Below are positions 43,667 to 53,198 of a stretch of 64,000 nt of DNA, one piece after another. A model generated the notes under the pieces. That model was given only the letters and a program-made list of their open reading frames with translations. It searched no databases and was not told the origin of the DNA. Each line of letters starts with the position of its first letter. The first letter of the stretch is position 1. The DNA comes from Qipengyuania marisflavi (GTDB taxonomy: Bacteria > Pseudomonadota > Alphaproteobacteria > Sphingomonadales > Sphingomonadaceae). The position numbers were made by a program, and so were the translations under genes. The stretch is from the NCBI RefSeq assembly GCF_005884405.1, contig NZ_VCAO01000003.1:62001-126000 (forward strand), given 5' to 3'.

Positions 43667-44199
43667 AGACTGTCACACGAAATCGGCTGATCGGGCTGGC
43701 CGCCGCGCTGGTGATCTATTTCATCGACCAATGGTCGAAGAATTACGTCACCAAGGTGCTGCGCATCGACCAGCTGGGCGATTCGCTGGAATTGTTGCCG
43801 ATCTTCAACCTGACCTTCACGCGCAATTTCGGCGTGTCGCTGGGCATGTTCGAAGCGACCAGCCCGGAAATGCGCTGGACGCTGGTGGCGGTCACCGCGC
43901 TGATTGCGCTGGTGGTGACGGTGTGGCTGATGCGCGAGAAGGAGTTTGGCGACATCGCCGGGCTCTCGCTGATCCTTGGCGGCGCGCTGGGCAACATCAA
44001 GGATCGTTACGATCTGGGCTATGTGGTCGATTTTGCCGATCTACATTTCGGGGAGTTTCGCCCCTTCCTGATCTTCAATATTGCCGACGCCGCGATTACC
44101 ATCGGTGTCGTGATTATCCTTGCCCGCGCGTTTTTCATGCGCGACAAGGTCGATGAACTCATGAACAGCAAGCCGGCTGATGCCGCGGAGAATATTTGA
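43663..44199 (+). CDS. lspA: Lipoprotein signal peptidase
   Basis: LspA removes signal peptides from prolipoproteins in the inner membrane. The 178-residue protein has four membrane helices and the two catalytic aspartates: DRYDLGYVVDF (about 109-119) and FNIADAAITIG (about 137-147). The first loop contains the conserved NFGVSLGMF. It overlaps ileS by 4 nt (ATGA) and shares one base with the lipoprotein gene after it, a substrate of this enzyme. Confidence 0.95.
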   Translation: MKTVTRNRLIGLAAALVIYFIDQWSKNYVTKVLRIDQLGDSLELLPIFNLTFTRNFGVSLGMFEATSPEMRWTLVAVTALIALVVTVWLMREKEFGDIAGLSLILGGALGNIKDRYDLGYVVDFADLHFGEFRPFLIFNIADAAITIGVVIILARAFFMRDKVDELMNSKPADAAENI

Positions 44200-44609
44200 T
44201 GACCAGAATCGCCAAAATCGCCCTTGTCGGCGCGCTCGCCAGCATGACTGCGGCCTGCGGCGGCGGCGGCTTCCTCAACCGTGACCGGCCCGATGAATTC
44301 GCCGTGCAGCGCCAGGCGCCGCTGGTGGTTCCGCCAGATTTCAACCTCGCCCCGCCCGCTCCCGGTGCCCCGCGCCCGGCAGAAGGCACTGCGGCTGAGC
44401 AGGCTCTGGAAGCATTGTTCGGCGGCCCGGCGGCGCGCAGCCAGGTGGAAACCAGCGTGCTTGACCGCGCCGGTCAGGCCGATCCGGGCATCCGCAGCGT
44501 GATTGGTGACGCCGAAACCAATACGGTCGCCAAAGGCAGCGTGACGCGCGACATCATCGCCGCACCCGAAGGTGACGGCGCATCGGCGCAGGCGGTTATC
44601 CCGGGCTGA
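44199..44609 (+). CDS. DUF3035-like outer-membrane lipoprotein
   Basis: A 136-residue lipoprotein: signal peptide IAKIALVGALASMTAAC with the lipobox cysteine about residue 20, then RDRPDEFAVQRQAPLVVPPD, the signature of DUF3035 proteins, and a polar tail. DUF3035 members of alphaproteobacteria have been linked to a BamF-like role in outer-membrane protein assembly; I recall this rather than prove it. It begins at the stop codon of lspA and ends the gpmA operon. Confidence 0.75.
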   Translation: MTRIAKIALVGALASMTAACGGGGFLNRDRPDEFAVQRQAPLVVPPDFNLAPPAPGAPRPAEGTAAEQALEALFGGPAARSQVETSVLDRAGQADPGIRSVIGDAETNTVAKGSVTRDIIAAPEGDGASAQAVIPG

Positions 44610-44612
44610 TAC

Positions 44613-45932
44613 TTATTCGGGGGTAGCTTCCGGCTCCGGCGTTTCGGCCATCACCAGCAGCTTGTCGATCCTCCGATTGTCGAGATCGACGACTTCGAAA
44701 CGCCAGCCCTGCTCCACAAAGAACTCGCCCTCCGCGGGCAATTTCTTGAGCACTGACAGCACGAAGCCGGCGGCGGTCGCAAATTCGCGATTGTCGCCGT
44801 AATCCAGCGCCAGCCGGTCTGCCAGCACATCAGCTGACAGCGACCCGGCCACCAGCATCGAGCCATCGGAGCGCTCGACAATGCCCGGGGCATCGCCCGG
44901 GTCCTGATCGCTGACGAAATCGCCAACCAATGCAGTGAGCAGATCGACCGGAGTGACGATCCCGTCGAGATGGCCATATTCATCATGCACCATCGCCATA
45001 GCGATCTCGCCCTGCTGCAACACGCGCAGCGCATCGACGGCATCCAGCTGGTCGGGCACGATCTCGGGCCTCTTCATCAGCGCCGCCACGTCGATTGTCT
45101 CGCCCGCTACCAGCGCAGCGAGCAATTCACGCACGCGGACCACGCCCAATATCTGGTCGGGGGATCCCGCTGCCACGGGCAGCAGCGAATGTGGGCTGGC
45201 ATCAATGGCCGCGCGAATCGCTGCCTCGTCTGCGCCGACATCGATCCAGTCGACTTCGGTGCGCGGCGTCATCAATTCGCGCACCGGGCGCTGCGCCAGC
45301 CGGACCACGCCTTGCAGCATCTGGTGCTGTTCATGCTCGATCACGCCGCTGCGCGTGGCTTCGGCGAACAGCATGTGCAGCTCTTCCGCCGTTACTGACC
45401 CCTGACCCGCCGGACGCACGCCCATCAGGCGAATCAGCAGCGCCGACGAGGTATCGAGCAGCCAGACCAGCGGCGCGGCCACCTTGGCGACAATCGCCAT
45501 CGGACGCGCCATCACGATGGCAATGGGGATCGCCGCGCGCAGCGCGACCTGCTTGGGCACCAGTTCCCCCACAACCAGGCTGAAATAGGTGGTCAGCGCG
45601 ATGACCAGTGCGAACCCGGCCTGCGGTGCCCATTCGGCAGGAACGCCCAGCATCGCCAGCCGCTCCCCCACCGGTCCGCCCAGGCTGGAACCCGAGTAAG
45701 CACCGGCGATAATACCGACCAGCGTAATGCCGATCTGGACGGTCGAGAGGAATTTGCCGGGGTCGGAAGCGAGCAGCAAGGCCACCTTCGCCCCGCCAGC
45801 GCCCTGTTGCGCGGCAGCCCGCAGCCGCGAGGTGCGCGCCGAGACGATTGCCAGTTCGGACATCGCGAAGACGCCGTTAAGCAGAATCAGCCCGGCAATG
45901 ATGAGCAGGTCGGTCAGGGGAAAGGGTGTCAC
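44613..45932 (-). CDS. CorC/HlyC-type CNNM transporter-family protein
   Basis: A 439-residue protein with an N-terminal DUF21/CNNM membrane domain (about 1-190, several helices including LLIIAGLILLNGVFAMSELAIV, quoted in part), two CBS domains (about 215-335; PRTEVDWIDV and HDEYGHLDGIVTPVDLL are typical) and a C-terminal CorC_HlyC domain (about 350-430). Relatives affect Mg2+ or Co2+ homeostasis; the name hemolysin is historical. The start is GTG at 45932. Its stop is 3 nt from the end of the convergent lipoprotein gene. Confidence 0.9.
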   Translation of the reverse strand: MTPFPLTDLLIIAGLILLNGVFAMSELAIVSARTSRLRAAAQQGAGGAKVALLLASDPGKFLSTVQIGITLVGIIAGAYSGSSLGGPVGERLAMLGVPAEWAPQAGFALVIALTTYFSLVVGELVPKQVALRAAIPIAIVMARPMAIVAKVAAPLVWLLDTSSALLIRLMGVRPAGQGSVTAEELHMLFAEATRSGVIEHEQHQMLQGVVRLAQRPVRELMTPRTEVDWIDVGADEAAIRAAIDASPHSLLPVAAGSPDQILGVVRVRELLAALVAGETIDVAALMKRPEIVPDQLDAVDALRVLQQGEIAMAMVHDEYGHLDGIVTPVDLLTALVGDFVSDQDPGDAPGIVERSDGSMLVAGSLSADVLADRLALDYGDNREFATAAGFVLSVLKKLPAEGEFFVEQGWRFEVVDLDNRRIDKLLVMAETPEPEATPE

Positions 45933-46120
45933 GCCCGACCGCTAGCATAAATCCGCGCCCGCGCCACACCTTCACATAATCGTGCGCAAAATTGTGTTTC
46001 AGGAACGCTGTGGGGTTTGGAGGGTTTCAGGGAGGAGACGCAGGTGGGCGCGTCCCACTTGTTGCGGGTTCAATCGGTCGGGAAGCAAGACCGGACACCT
46101 GCCCGAACGGAGGATTATCT

Positions 46121-46822
46121 ATGAAAAAATCGCGCATTCTTACAGCCAGCCTGGCTGCAGTATCCCTTTTGACAGTGTCAGCCTGTGTCACCGATCCCAA
46201 CACGGGCGAGAAGAAAATTTCGCGCACTGTGCTCGGCAGTGTCGGCGGCGCAGCCGTGGGCGGCCTGCTGGGCGGCGTTATCGGCGGCAAGACCGGACGC
46301 ATCATCGGGGCCGTCGGCGGCGCAGCAGCAGCCGGCTATGTCGGCTACAAGATGGATCAGCAGATCAAGGAACTGAAAGAGCAGACCGCAGGGTCCGGCG
46401 TTGATGTTACCGAGGTCGATGGCGGCGAAGCCATTCTGGTCAATCTGCCCGATGGCGTTACATTTGCCACCGGCAGCTACGAAATCAACTCGACCTTCCG
46501 CGCCACGCTCGACACTGTCGCGGCGAGCATGGTCCAGTATCCCAGCAGCCTGGTCGATGTGTATGGTTACACCGATTCGACCGGTGCGGATGATTTCAAC
46601 CAGCGCCTGTCCGAACAGCGGGCGCAGGCCGTGGCGAGCTATCTGATCGGCCGCGGCGTGGCTTCATCGCGTCTGCGCTGGCAGGGCTTTGGTGAAAACC
46701 CGCAGTACTTCAAGGGCGACAATTCGACCGAATATGGTCGTTCATTGAACCGCCGCGTTGAAATCAAGATCATCCCGTTCGACCAGCAGGATGTCCAAGA
46801 GGCGCAGCAGCAGGGCAACTAA
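46121..46822 (+). CDS. OmpA-family lipoprotein with glycine zipper
   Basis: A 233-residue lipoprotein from the ATG at 46121 (GGAGG upstream). The signal peptide ends in the lipobox VSAC (cysteine about 23). Residues 40-75 are a glycine zipper (GGAAVGGLLGGVIGGKTG), which can insert in or associate with membranes. Residues 105-225 form an OmpA peptidoglycan-binding domain (YGYTDSTGADDFNQRLSEQRA in two halves; SLNRRVEIKI at the end). It probably stabilises the envelope. It has its own terminator and a 188-nt upstream region. Confidence 0.88.
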   Translation: MKKSRILTASLAAVSLLTVSACVTDPNTGEKKISRTVLGSVGGAAVGGLLGGVIGGKTGRIIGAVGGAAAAGYVGYKMDQQIKELKEQTAGSGVDVTEVDGGEAILVNLPDGVTFATGSYEINSTFRATLDTVAASMVQYPSSLVDVYGYTDSTGADDFNQRLSEQRAQAVASYLIGRGVASSRLRWQGFGENPQYFKGDNSTEYGRSLNRRVEIKIIPFDQQDVQEAQQQGN

Positions 46823-46854
46823 GCCCGCCGCGTCCTTCGGGAAAATCGCAAACA

Positions 46855-46886
46855 GGGGGGTCGGCCGCAGGGTCGGCCCCTTTTTT
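46855..46886 (+). terminator. Rho-independent terminator after the OmpA lipoprotein
   Basis: GGCCG (46863-46867) and CGGCC (46874-46878), extended by flanking G/C pairs with a small bulge, precede six T residues (46881-46886). It lies about 35 nt after the stop. Confidence 0.7.
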
Positions 46887-46901
46887 GTGCGCACGCCGGG
46901 T

Positions 46902-47684
46902 TCAATCCTGCGACAGGATGGCCGCGCGGTCGGCCAGTCGCTCCACCGCCGCGCCGTGAATATCGGGCGCGCTGACCAGCAGGCCAAAGGCGCGCGGATC
47001 GCGTTTGTTGTAATTGAGCTTGCGCCCGAAGGCGTCGGACACCGCCGCCCCCGCCTCGCGCGCGATCAGCGCGGCGGCGCCGATGTCCCATTCAAATCCC
47101 CAGCGTAGCGTGGCGACCAGATCGGCCTCGTCAGCACCCACCATCGCCACCCGCAGGGCAATCGAATTGGGTTTGTCGACCGTGACCAGATCCCGGTCGG
47201 CGCGCATCAGCGAATCGGCGGGCACGCGCGAGCCGGGGAATTGCTGGCGCTGCGATGACACCAGTTTCCTGCCATTGCGCCGCGCCCCCTTGCCCGCCAC
47301 CGCGTGCCACATCTCGCCGCGTGCGGGGGCGCACAGCATCCCGATCAGCGGGCGGCCCGCGCTGATCAGCGCCACCGAGATCGCCCAGCCGGGCCGTCCG
47401 CGAATAAAATCGCGTGTGCCGTCGATCGGATCGACCAGCCAGATCAGATCCTTGTCGAGTCGCGAGGGATCATCGGCGGTTTCTTCAGACAGCCAACCGG
47501 CGGCGGGCAACAGGCGGCCCAATTCGCGGCGCAGAAAGGCATCGACCGCCAGATCGGCTTCGCACACCGGATTGTTGGGGGATTTCTCCCATGTGCGCAC
47601 GGCATTGCCCGCGCCGGGATAGAGCCCGGAGGCGATACGTCCCGCTTCGGCGACGATGGATTCGAGGGCGGCGGAGTCGATCAT
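46902..47684 (-). CDS. Inositol monophosphatase-family phosphatase, CysQ-like
   Basis: A 260-residue Mg2+-dependent phosphatase from the ATG at 47684. It has LSEET (metal glutamate, about 65-69), VDPIDGTRDFIRG (about 84-96) and the second metal motif WGFEWDIGAAALIAREAGA (about 192-210, WDIGA). This looks most like 3'(2'),5'-bisphosphate nucleotidases (CysQ), which recycle PAP from sulfate assimilation, but inositol or histidinol phosphate cannot be excluded. It is distinct in its second motif from the HisN-type gene at 490-1293. Confidence 0.8.
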   Translation of the reverse strand: MIDSAALESIVAEAGRIASGLYPGAGNAVRTWEKSPNNPVCEADLAVDAFLRRELGRLLPAAGWLSEETADDPSRLDKDLIWLVDPIDGTRDFIRGRPGWAISVALISAGRPLIGMLCAPARGEMWHAVAGKGARRNGRKLVSSQRQQFPGSRVPADSLMRADRDLVTVDKPNSIALRVAMVGADEADLVATLRWGFEWDIGAAALIAREAGAAVSDAFGRKLNYNKRDPRAFGLLVSAPDIHGAAVERLADRAAILSQD

Positions 47685-47803
47685 GGGTGGGTGCGCGCGC
47701 CCTGCACCTTGATTGGCCACTTTTCAAGCGCGCCCATCCATGCTTATGCCCCCAGCAAACCTCTCCCCGATCCGCAGATACGTGCGAAGGACATCGCTGA
47801 CCC

Positions 47804-49003
47804 ATGAATATCCATGAATACCAGGGCAAGGAACTGCTCGCGAAATACGGCATCGCCATTCCTGCGGGCCACGCCGCGCTGACCGTTGAAGAAGCAGTTG
47901 CCGGTGCTCGGCAGCTGCCCGGACCGCTGTATGTGGTCAAGGCGCAGATTCACGCAGGTGGCCGCGGCAAGGGCAAGTTCACCGAGCTTGGCCCCGATGC
48001 CAAGGGCGGCGTGCGGCTGGCCAAATCGCTGGACGATGTCGAAGCGGCAGCACGCGAAATGCTGGGCAATACGCTGGTCACGATCCAGACCGGCGATGCG
48101 GGCAAGCAGGTCAATCGCCTCTATGTCACCGACGGTGTCGATATCGCGCGCGAATATTATCTGGCGCTGCTGGTCGACCGGTCTTCGGGCCAGGTGGCTA
48201 TGGTCGTATCGACCGAAGGCGGCATGGATATCGAAGATGTGGCGCACAACACGCCAGAGAAGATCACCACGATCACCATCGACCCGGCACAGGGCTTCAT
48301 GCCGCACCACGGCCGCGCCGCAGCCTTTGCGCTGAATTTGTCGGGCGATCTGAACAAGCAGTGCCAGAAGCTGGCCAAGCAGCTCTATACCGCCTTCATG
48401 GACCTCGACATGGAAATGCTCGAGATCAATCCGCTGGTCGAAACCGATGATGGCAAGCTGCTGGTGCTCGACACCAAGATGAGCTTCGACGGCAATGCAC
48501 TCTATCGCCACAAGGATGTCGAGGCGATGCGCGACGAGACCGAGGAAGACCCGGCCGAAGTCGAAGCAAGCGAATATGATCTCGCCTACATCAAGCTGGA
48601 CGGGAATATCGGCTGCATGGTCAATGGTGCGGGTCTGGCGATGGCGACGATGGACATCATCAAGCTGAACGGTGCCTTCCCCGCCAACTTCCTTGATGTG
48701 GGCGGCGGCGCGACCAAGGAGAAGGTCACAGCAGCATTCAAGATCATCCTGAAAGATCCGGCAGTCGAGGGCATTCTGGTCAACATCTTCGGCGGCATCA
48801 TGAAATGCGACATCATCGCCGACGGGATCGTTTCCGCAGCCAAGGATGTGAATTTGTCCGTGCCGCTGGTGGTCCGTCTGGAAGGCACCAATGTGCAGAA
48901 GGGCAAGGACATCCTCGCCAATTCGGGCCTCCCCATCGTCAGCGCCGACGATCTGGGCGACGCTGCGAAGAAGATTGTCGCCGAGGTGAAGAAGGCGGCT
49001 TGA
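47804..49003 (+). CDS. sucC: Succinyl-CoA synthetase beta subunit (ADP-forming)
   Basis: SucC with SucD makes succinate and ATP or GTP from succinyl-CoA in the TCA cycle. The 399-residue protein has the N-terminal ATP-grasp domain starting [12 protein letters not shown], with [15 protein letters not shown] (about 45-59) and [18 protein letters not shown] (about 206-223), and the C-terminal CoA-ligase domain with [10 protein letters not shown] (about 326-335). The sucD partner is not adjacent; etfBA follows after 172 nt instead. Confidence 0.96.
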   Translation: MNIHEYQGKELLAKYGIAIPAGHAALTVEEAVAGARQLPGPLYVVKAQIHAGGRGKGKFTELGPDAKGGVRLAKSLDDVEAAAREMLGNTLVTIQTGDAGKQVNRLYVTDGVDIAREYYLALLVDRSSGQVAMVVSTEGGMDIEDVAHNTPEKITTITIDPAQGFMPHHGRAAAFALNLSGDLNKQCQKLAKQLYTAFMDLDMEMLEINPLVETDDGKLLVLDTKMSFDGNALYRHKDVEAMRDETEEDPAEVEASEYDLAYIKLDGNIGCMVNGAGLAMATMDIIKLNGAFPANFLDVGGGATKEKVTAAFKIILKDPAVEGILVNIFGGIMKCDIIADGIVSAAKDVNLSVPLVVRLEGTNVQKGKDILANSGLPIVSADDLGDAAKKIVAEVKKAA

Positions 49004-49081
49004 ACGGTCTGGTCCCGCCGCACTGCAACCCCCGCCTGATCCGCGAGCGGACCGGGGGCGGAACGCGGCGGGCCGTCAAAC

Positions 49082-49129
49082 GCTTGATCATCAAGCAGCC
49101 GGCTGGATTGCTTGACGTTTACGTAAACG
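49082..49129 (+). promoter_or_regulatory. Two palindromes upstream of etfBA (putative operators)
   Basis: GCTTGAT-C-ATCAAGC (49082-49096) is a perfect inverted repeat. CGTTTACGTAAACG (49116-49129) is a perfect 14-bp palindrome flanked by CTTGA on the left and CAAG on the right. The latter resembles operators of fatty-acid or branched-chain amino-acid catabolism regulators (LiuR or similar) as I remember them; ETF accepts electrons in those pathways. It lies 46 nt before the etfB start. Confidence 0.5.
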
Positions 49130-49175
49130 CAAGTTACCCGGTCTGCGACATTCACGCCGAGAGGAAGGAAACTTC

Positions 49176-49928
49176 ATGAAGATCCTCGTACCCGTCAAAC
49201 GGGTGATCGATTACAACGTCAAACCGCGCGTCAAGGCTGACGGCACAGGTGTCGACCTGGCCAATGTCAAAATGAGCATGAACCCCTTCGACGAAATCGC
49301 GGTCGAGGAAGCCATCCGGCTGAAGGAACAGGGCAAGGCCGAAGAAATCCTGGTGGTTTCGATCGGCCCGGCCAAGGCGCAGGAAACGCTGCGTACCGCG
49401 CTGGCGATGGGTGCTGATCGCGCCATTCTGGTACAGGTCGATGACGGCACCGAGGTTGAACCGCTGGCCGTCGCCAAGATCCTCAAGGCTATCGCCGATG
49501 AAGAACAGCCGGGTCTGGTGCTGCTGGGCAAGCAGGCGATCGACGACGATTCGAACCAGACCGGCCAGATGCTGGCCGCGCTGATGGCCCGCCCGCAAGG
49601 TACCTTTGCCAATACGGTAGAGGTCGATGGCGACAGCGTTACGGTAAAGCGCGAAATTGACGGCGGTCTGGAAACGGTCAAGCTGGCGCTGCCCGCCATC
49701 GTCACCACCGATCTGCGTCTGAACGAGCCGCGTTATGCTTCGCTGCCCAACATTATGAAGGCGAAGAAGAAGCCGCTCGATAACAAGACCCCTGCTGATT
49801 ACGGCGTCGACACCGCACCGCGGATCAAGACGTTGAAAGTTGCCGAGCCCCCTGTTCGCCAGGCCGGGATCAAGGTTGCCGACGTCGACGAGCTGGTCGC
49901 CAAGATCAAGGCCCTCGGCATCGCCTGA
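49176..49928 (+). CDS. etfB: Electron transfer flavoprotein beta subunit
   Basis: EtfB, with EtfA, carries electrons from acyl-CoA and other dehydrogenases to ETF-quinone oxidoreductase. The 250-residue protein begins [19 protein letters not shown] and contains [16 protein letters not shown] (about 38-53) and the AMP-binding region [20 protein letters not shown] (about 122-141), both family signatures. It precedes etfA by 55 nt, and palindromic operators lie upstream. Confidence 0.96.
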   Translation: MKILVPVKRVIDYNVKPRVKADGTGVDLANVKMSMNPFDEIAVEEAIRLKEQGKAEEILVVSIGPAKAQETLRTALAMGADRAILVQVDDGTEVEPLAVAKILKAIADEEQPGLVLLGKQAIDDDSNQTGQMLAALMARPQGTFANTVEVDGDSVTVKREIDGGLETVKLALPAIVTTDLRLNEPRYASLPNIMKAKKKPLDNKTPADYGVDTAPRIKTLKVAEPPVRQAGIKVADVDELVAKIKALGIA

Positions 49929-49983
49929 CACCCATCACATGACGGGGAGCGCGCAAGCGGCCCGGATTGAAAGGAACACGCAC

Positions 49984-50913
49984 ATGAAAACGCTCGTCTG
50001 GGTCGAACATGACAACGCCCACATGAAAGACGCGACGCTGGCCGCAGTAACTGCCGCCGGCAAGCTTGGCGAAGTGCATCTGCTGGTCGCAGGCGCAAAC
50101 TGCCGCGCGGTCGCCGATGAAGCCGCCAAGATCGCTGGCGTGGGCAAGGTCCACCTTGCCGACAATGCCGCATACGAACACGCGCTGGCCGAAAACATCG
50201 CCCCGCTGGTGGTCGATCTGATGGGGCATCACGATGCCTTCATCTGCCCCGCCACCACCACCGGCAAGAACATCGCCCCGCGCGTTGCCGCGTTGCTGGA
50301 TGTGATGCAGATTTCCGACATTCTTTCGGTTGAAGGAGACAAGACCTTCACCCGTCCGATTTATGCGGGCAATGCCATCGCGACTGTCGAAAGCTCCGAC
50401 GCCAAGCTGGTGATCACCGTGCGCGGCACGGCTTTCGAAAAGGCTGATGCGACCAGCGGATCGGCCAGCATCGAAGACGTTTCGGGCGCAGGCGATGCCG
50501 GTCTGTCCAGCTTTGTGGGATCGGAAATCGCAGAGAGCGAACGCCCCGAACTGACCAGCGCGAAAATTATCGTATCGGGCGGCCGCGCCCTGAAGGATGC
50601 CGAGACTTTCGAGCAGGTCATCACCCCGCTGGCCGACAAGCTGGGCGCCGGGATCGGTGCCAGCCGTGCGGCGGTCGATGCGGGCTATGTTCCCAATGAT
50701 TATCAGGTCGGCCAGACCGGCAAGATTGTCGCGCCGGAAGTCTATATCGCAATCGGTATTTCGGGCGCGATCCAGCATTTGGCGGGGATGAAGGATTCCA
50801 AGACGATCATCGCGATCAACAAGGATGAAGACGCGCCGATTTTCCAGGTGGCAGATCTCGGACTCGTCGGCGATCTGTACAAGATCGTGCCGGAACTGAC
50901 CGAGAAGCTGTAA
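49984..50913 (+). CDS. etfA: Electron transfer flavoprotein alpha subunit
   Basis: EtfA holds FAD in its C-terminal domain. The 309-residue protein from the ATG at 49984 starts [10 protein letters not shown]. It carries the FAD-domain signatures [11 protein letters not shown] (about 197), [20 protein letters not shown] (about 222-241) and [16 protein letters not shown] (about 257-272). The gene pair ends with a strong hairpin before the next gene. Confidence 0.96.
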   Translation: MKTLVWVEHDNAHMKDATLAAVTAAGKLGEVHLLVAGANCRAVADEAAKIAGVGKVHLADNAAYEHALAENIAPLVVDLMGHHDAFICPATTTGKNIAPRVAALLDVMQISDILSVEGDKTFTRPIYAGNAIATVESSDAKLVITVRGTAFEKADATSGSASIEDVSGAGDAGLSSFVGSEIAESERPELTSAKIIVSGGRALKDAETFEQVITPLADKLGAGIGASRAAVDAGYVPNDYQVGQTGKIVAPEVYIAIGISGAIQHLAGMKDSKTIIAINKDEDAPIFQVADLGLVGDLYKIVPELTEKL

Positions 50914-50942
50914 ATCTTCCCTGACAGCTGGCATTTACATTA

Positions 50943-50992
50943 AGCGGCCTCCCCTCCAGTATCATTGCTGGATCAAGGGGAGGTCGCTTTTT
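50943..50992 (+). terminator. Hairpin with T-tract that overlaps the next ribosome binding site
   Basis: AGCGGCCTCCCCT (50943-50955) pairs with AGGGGAGGTCGCT (50976-50988) over 13 bp with one G-T wobble; an inner CCAG/CTGG pairing extends it. A T-tract follows (50988-50992). It can terminate etfBA. The right arm contains AGGGGAGG (50976-50983), the only good ribosome binding site of the gene starting at 50994. Confidence 0.75.
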
Positions 50993-50993
50993 C

Positions 50994-51905
50994 ATGCTCA
51001 ATACAATCAAGTCCATTGCATGCACGCTGGTGAGCAGCGCGCTGACCGCCCTGCCCGTGGCCGGACAGGCTGCTGACAAGCCGCCGGTCGTGTTGGAGCC
51101 AAGCTCTAATTGGCATTTGGATTATGCCGATCAAAAATGCCGCCTGGCGCGCGAATTTGGTGGTGGGGAAAACCCCCATATCTTGATTATGGACCAGAAT
51201 TCCCCATCGGGGTCTTTTGCGCTGACCGCCGCGGGACGCAGCTTCGGGTCTTTCACCGGAAGGTCTGATTTATTCCTTACGTTCGGAGCGGGGGCCGAAG
51301 CGAAGGAAGTTAAGAGTTATTACAAGGGCCAGGTCGATAGCTACGGCGCGGCCGTGATCTTGACCGGCATTTCCCCATATTCCGGCACCCCACCCGAAAG
51401 TGAAGCCGTAAATCAGGAGACTGAAGAGCAAGACGGATTGTCGCAACTAGACGAGAGTGCCGCGGCTGCCATCGACCACATTGCAGTCTCGCAGAAATCA
51501 CGTCGGATCATCTTTCAGACAGGTAGTTTGGCCCCTGCCTTTGCGGCCATGAATGTCTGCACATTCGATCTGGTCGGATCATGGGGTCTGGACGTAGAAC
51601 AGCACAAAACGCGCAGTCGCCCACCACGCTTGCTAAATATCGAAACGATCTCGGATCGCATTCGCAAAAACTATCCGCGCGCGGCCGAAATGATGGGCGA
51701 ACAGGGGTTTATCCGGGCGCGCGTGATCGTGGACGAAGCCGGTTCGGTGACCGACTGTAGCCAAGAAAACGCCACCAAACTGGTCTTGCTGGAATCTCCA
51801 ACATGTCAGATTATGCAAGGGGCGAAGTTCGAACCCGCGCTCGACGCGAAGGGCGCACCGATGCGGTCCTATTATACGATGAATGTCGCCTACAAAATGC
51901 GGTGA
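50994..51905 (+). CDS. Exported protein with a TonB-like C-terminal domain
   Basis: A 303-residue protein with a Sec signal peptide (about 1-26, ending AGQA). Residues 27-210 have no recognised motif. The C-terminal 90 residues (from ISDRIRKNYPRAAEMMGEQG, then FIRARVIVDEAGSVTDC) resemble the TonB C-terminal fold seen in soluble energy-transducer-like proteins of sphingomonads. There is no Pro-rich spacer or lasting membrane anchor, so it is unlikely to be a working TonB. GC content appears lower than in its neighbours. Its ribosome binding site lies inside a hairpin. Confidence 0.65.
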   Translation: MLNTIKSIACTLVSSALTALPVAGQAADKPPVVLEPSSNWHLDYADQKCRLAREFGGGENPHILIMDQNSPSGSFALTAAGRSFGSFTGRSDLFLTFGAGAEAKEVKSYYKGQVDSYGAAVILTGISPYSGTPPESEAVNQETEEQDGLSQLDESAAAAIDHIAVSQKSRRIIFQTGSLAPAFAAMNVCTFDLVGSWGLDVEQHKTRSRPPRLLNIETISDRIRKNYPRAAEMMGEQGFIRARVIVDEAGSVTDCSQENATKLVLLESPTCQIMQGAKFEPALDAKGAPMRSYYTMNVAYKMR

Positions 51906-51920
51906 CCGCCGCAGCGCCGA

Positions 51921-53198
51921 TCAGAGCACGCCGCTCACAAAATGGATCGCCACGCCCACCAGCCCGCCCACCAGCGTGCCGTTGACGCGGATGAACTGGA
52001 GGTCGCGGCCCACGGCGCCTTCAACCCGGTCGGTCAGGGTGCGGGCATCCCAGCGGCGGACGGTTTCGGACACCAGCTGGACAATCTGATCGCCATAACG
52101 GGTGGCGACCCCCACGGCGGTGCGGCGGGCAAAGCGGTTGACCTGTGTTTGCAGGCGCGTGTCGTCGCGTAGGGCGGCGCCAAGCTCTGCCAGCGTTTCG
52201 CCGACATAGCCGCCGCCTTCCATCTGGCCGTCGCGAATCATGCCGATCAATCCGGCGCGCAGCCGTTCCCACACATCCTGCCACCAATCGCCAATCGCGG
52301 GGTTGGACAGCATCTCGCGCTTCATCCGCTCGACGCGCTCCTGCATCTCGGGGTCTTCGCGCAGACCGCGCGCCAGTTCCTGCAGACCCTCCTCGATCTT
52401 GTCGCGCAACTGGTGATCGGGATCGACCAGCACTTCGGCCAGCAGCTTGTACAGCCCGTCGAGCACCGAATTGGCCAGCCGTTCATCCAGCCCGGTCAAC
52501 CGCAGCAGGCCGTTGGCGCGTTCGTGGATCATGGCGCGCACCATGTCTTCATTGTCTTCGAGCACCAGCCCCGACCAGCGGATGATCTTGTCGATCAATA
52601 TGCGGTGCCGCCCCTCGGCGATCATCGCATCGACCATCTGGCCGAGGACGCGCGAAATTTCGAGCCGTTCAAGCTGGGTCTTAAGCCCGCTGCGGACCTG
52701 CCCGCCCAGCCGCTCGGGATCGAGCGATTCGAGCACCTCGATCGCCAGTTCGCCCGCGCCCGCACGAATGCGCGTGTCGCGGCTCGCCTTCGGATCGGCG
52801 AGATAGCTGCCCACCGCGCCTGCCAGATTCATCGTCGCCATGCGCCGCGCCACGACATTGGGGATCAGGAAATTCTCCCGCAGAAACAGCGCCATCGTAT
52901 CGGCGATGCGGTCCTTGTTCTCAGGAATGATCGCAGTGTGCGGGATTGGCAGCCCCAGCGGACGGCGGAACAGCGCAGTAACAGCAAACCAGTCGGCCAG
53001 CCCGCCCACCATCGCCGCCTCGGCAAAGGCGTGCAGATAGCCCCACACCGGATGCACTTCGAGATAGCGCCCGGTGAACAGGAACAACGCCGCCATCAGC
53101 ACGATCAGTCCGGTGGCAGTCCGGCGCATGGTGCGCGCGCGGTCGACCGGCATCATGACCGCCCGCATATCGATAGGTGGGGACAGGCCCTCGCTCAC
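51921..53198 (-). CDS. DUF445 family membrane protein
   Basis: A 425-residue protein with N-terminal membrane helices (about 28-46 and 57-80; GLADWFAVTALFRRPLGLPIPHTA is read as the family signature in two parts around 67-90), a long predicted helical or coiled-coil middle, and one C-terminal helix (about 405-425). DUF445/YheB-type proteins have no established function. It is coupled by a 4-nt overlap behind the RND pump gene, so it is made with the efflux system. Confidence 0.85.
   Translation of the reverse strand: MSEGLSPPIDMRAVMMPVDRARTMRRTATGLIVLMAALFLFTGRYLEVHPVWGYLHAFAEAAMVGGLADWFAVTALFRRPLGLPIPHTAIIPENKDRIADTMALFLRENFLIPNVVARRMATMNLAGAVGSYLADPKASRDTRIRAGAGELAIEVLESLDPERLGGQVRSGLKTQLERLEISRVLGQMVDAMIAEGRHRILIDKIIRWSGLVLEDNEDMVRAMIHERANGLLRLTGLDERLANSVLDGLYKLLAEVLVDPDHQLRDKIEEGLQELARGLREDPEMQERVERMKREMLSNPAIGDWWQDVWERLRAGLIGMIRDGQMEGGGYVGETLAELGAALRDDTRLQTQVNRFARRTAVGVATRYGDQIVQLVSETVRRWDARTLTDRVEGAVGRDLQFIRVNGTLVGGLVGVAIHFVSGVL

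Noticed and set aside
51825-51850. TTCGAACC string resembling a tRNA T arm
   Set aside because: No acceptor, D or anticodon arm can be folded around it, and it lies inside a coding region.
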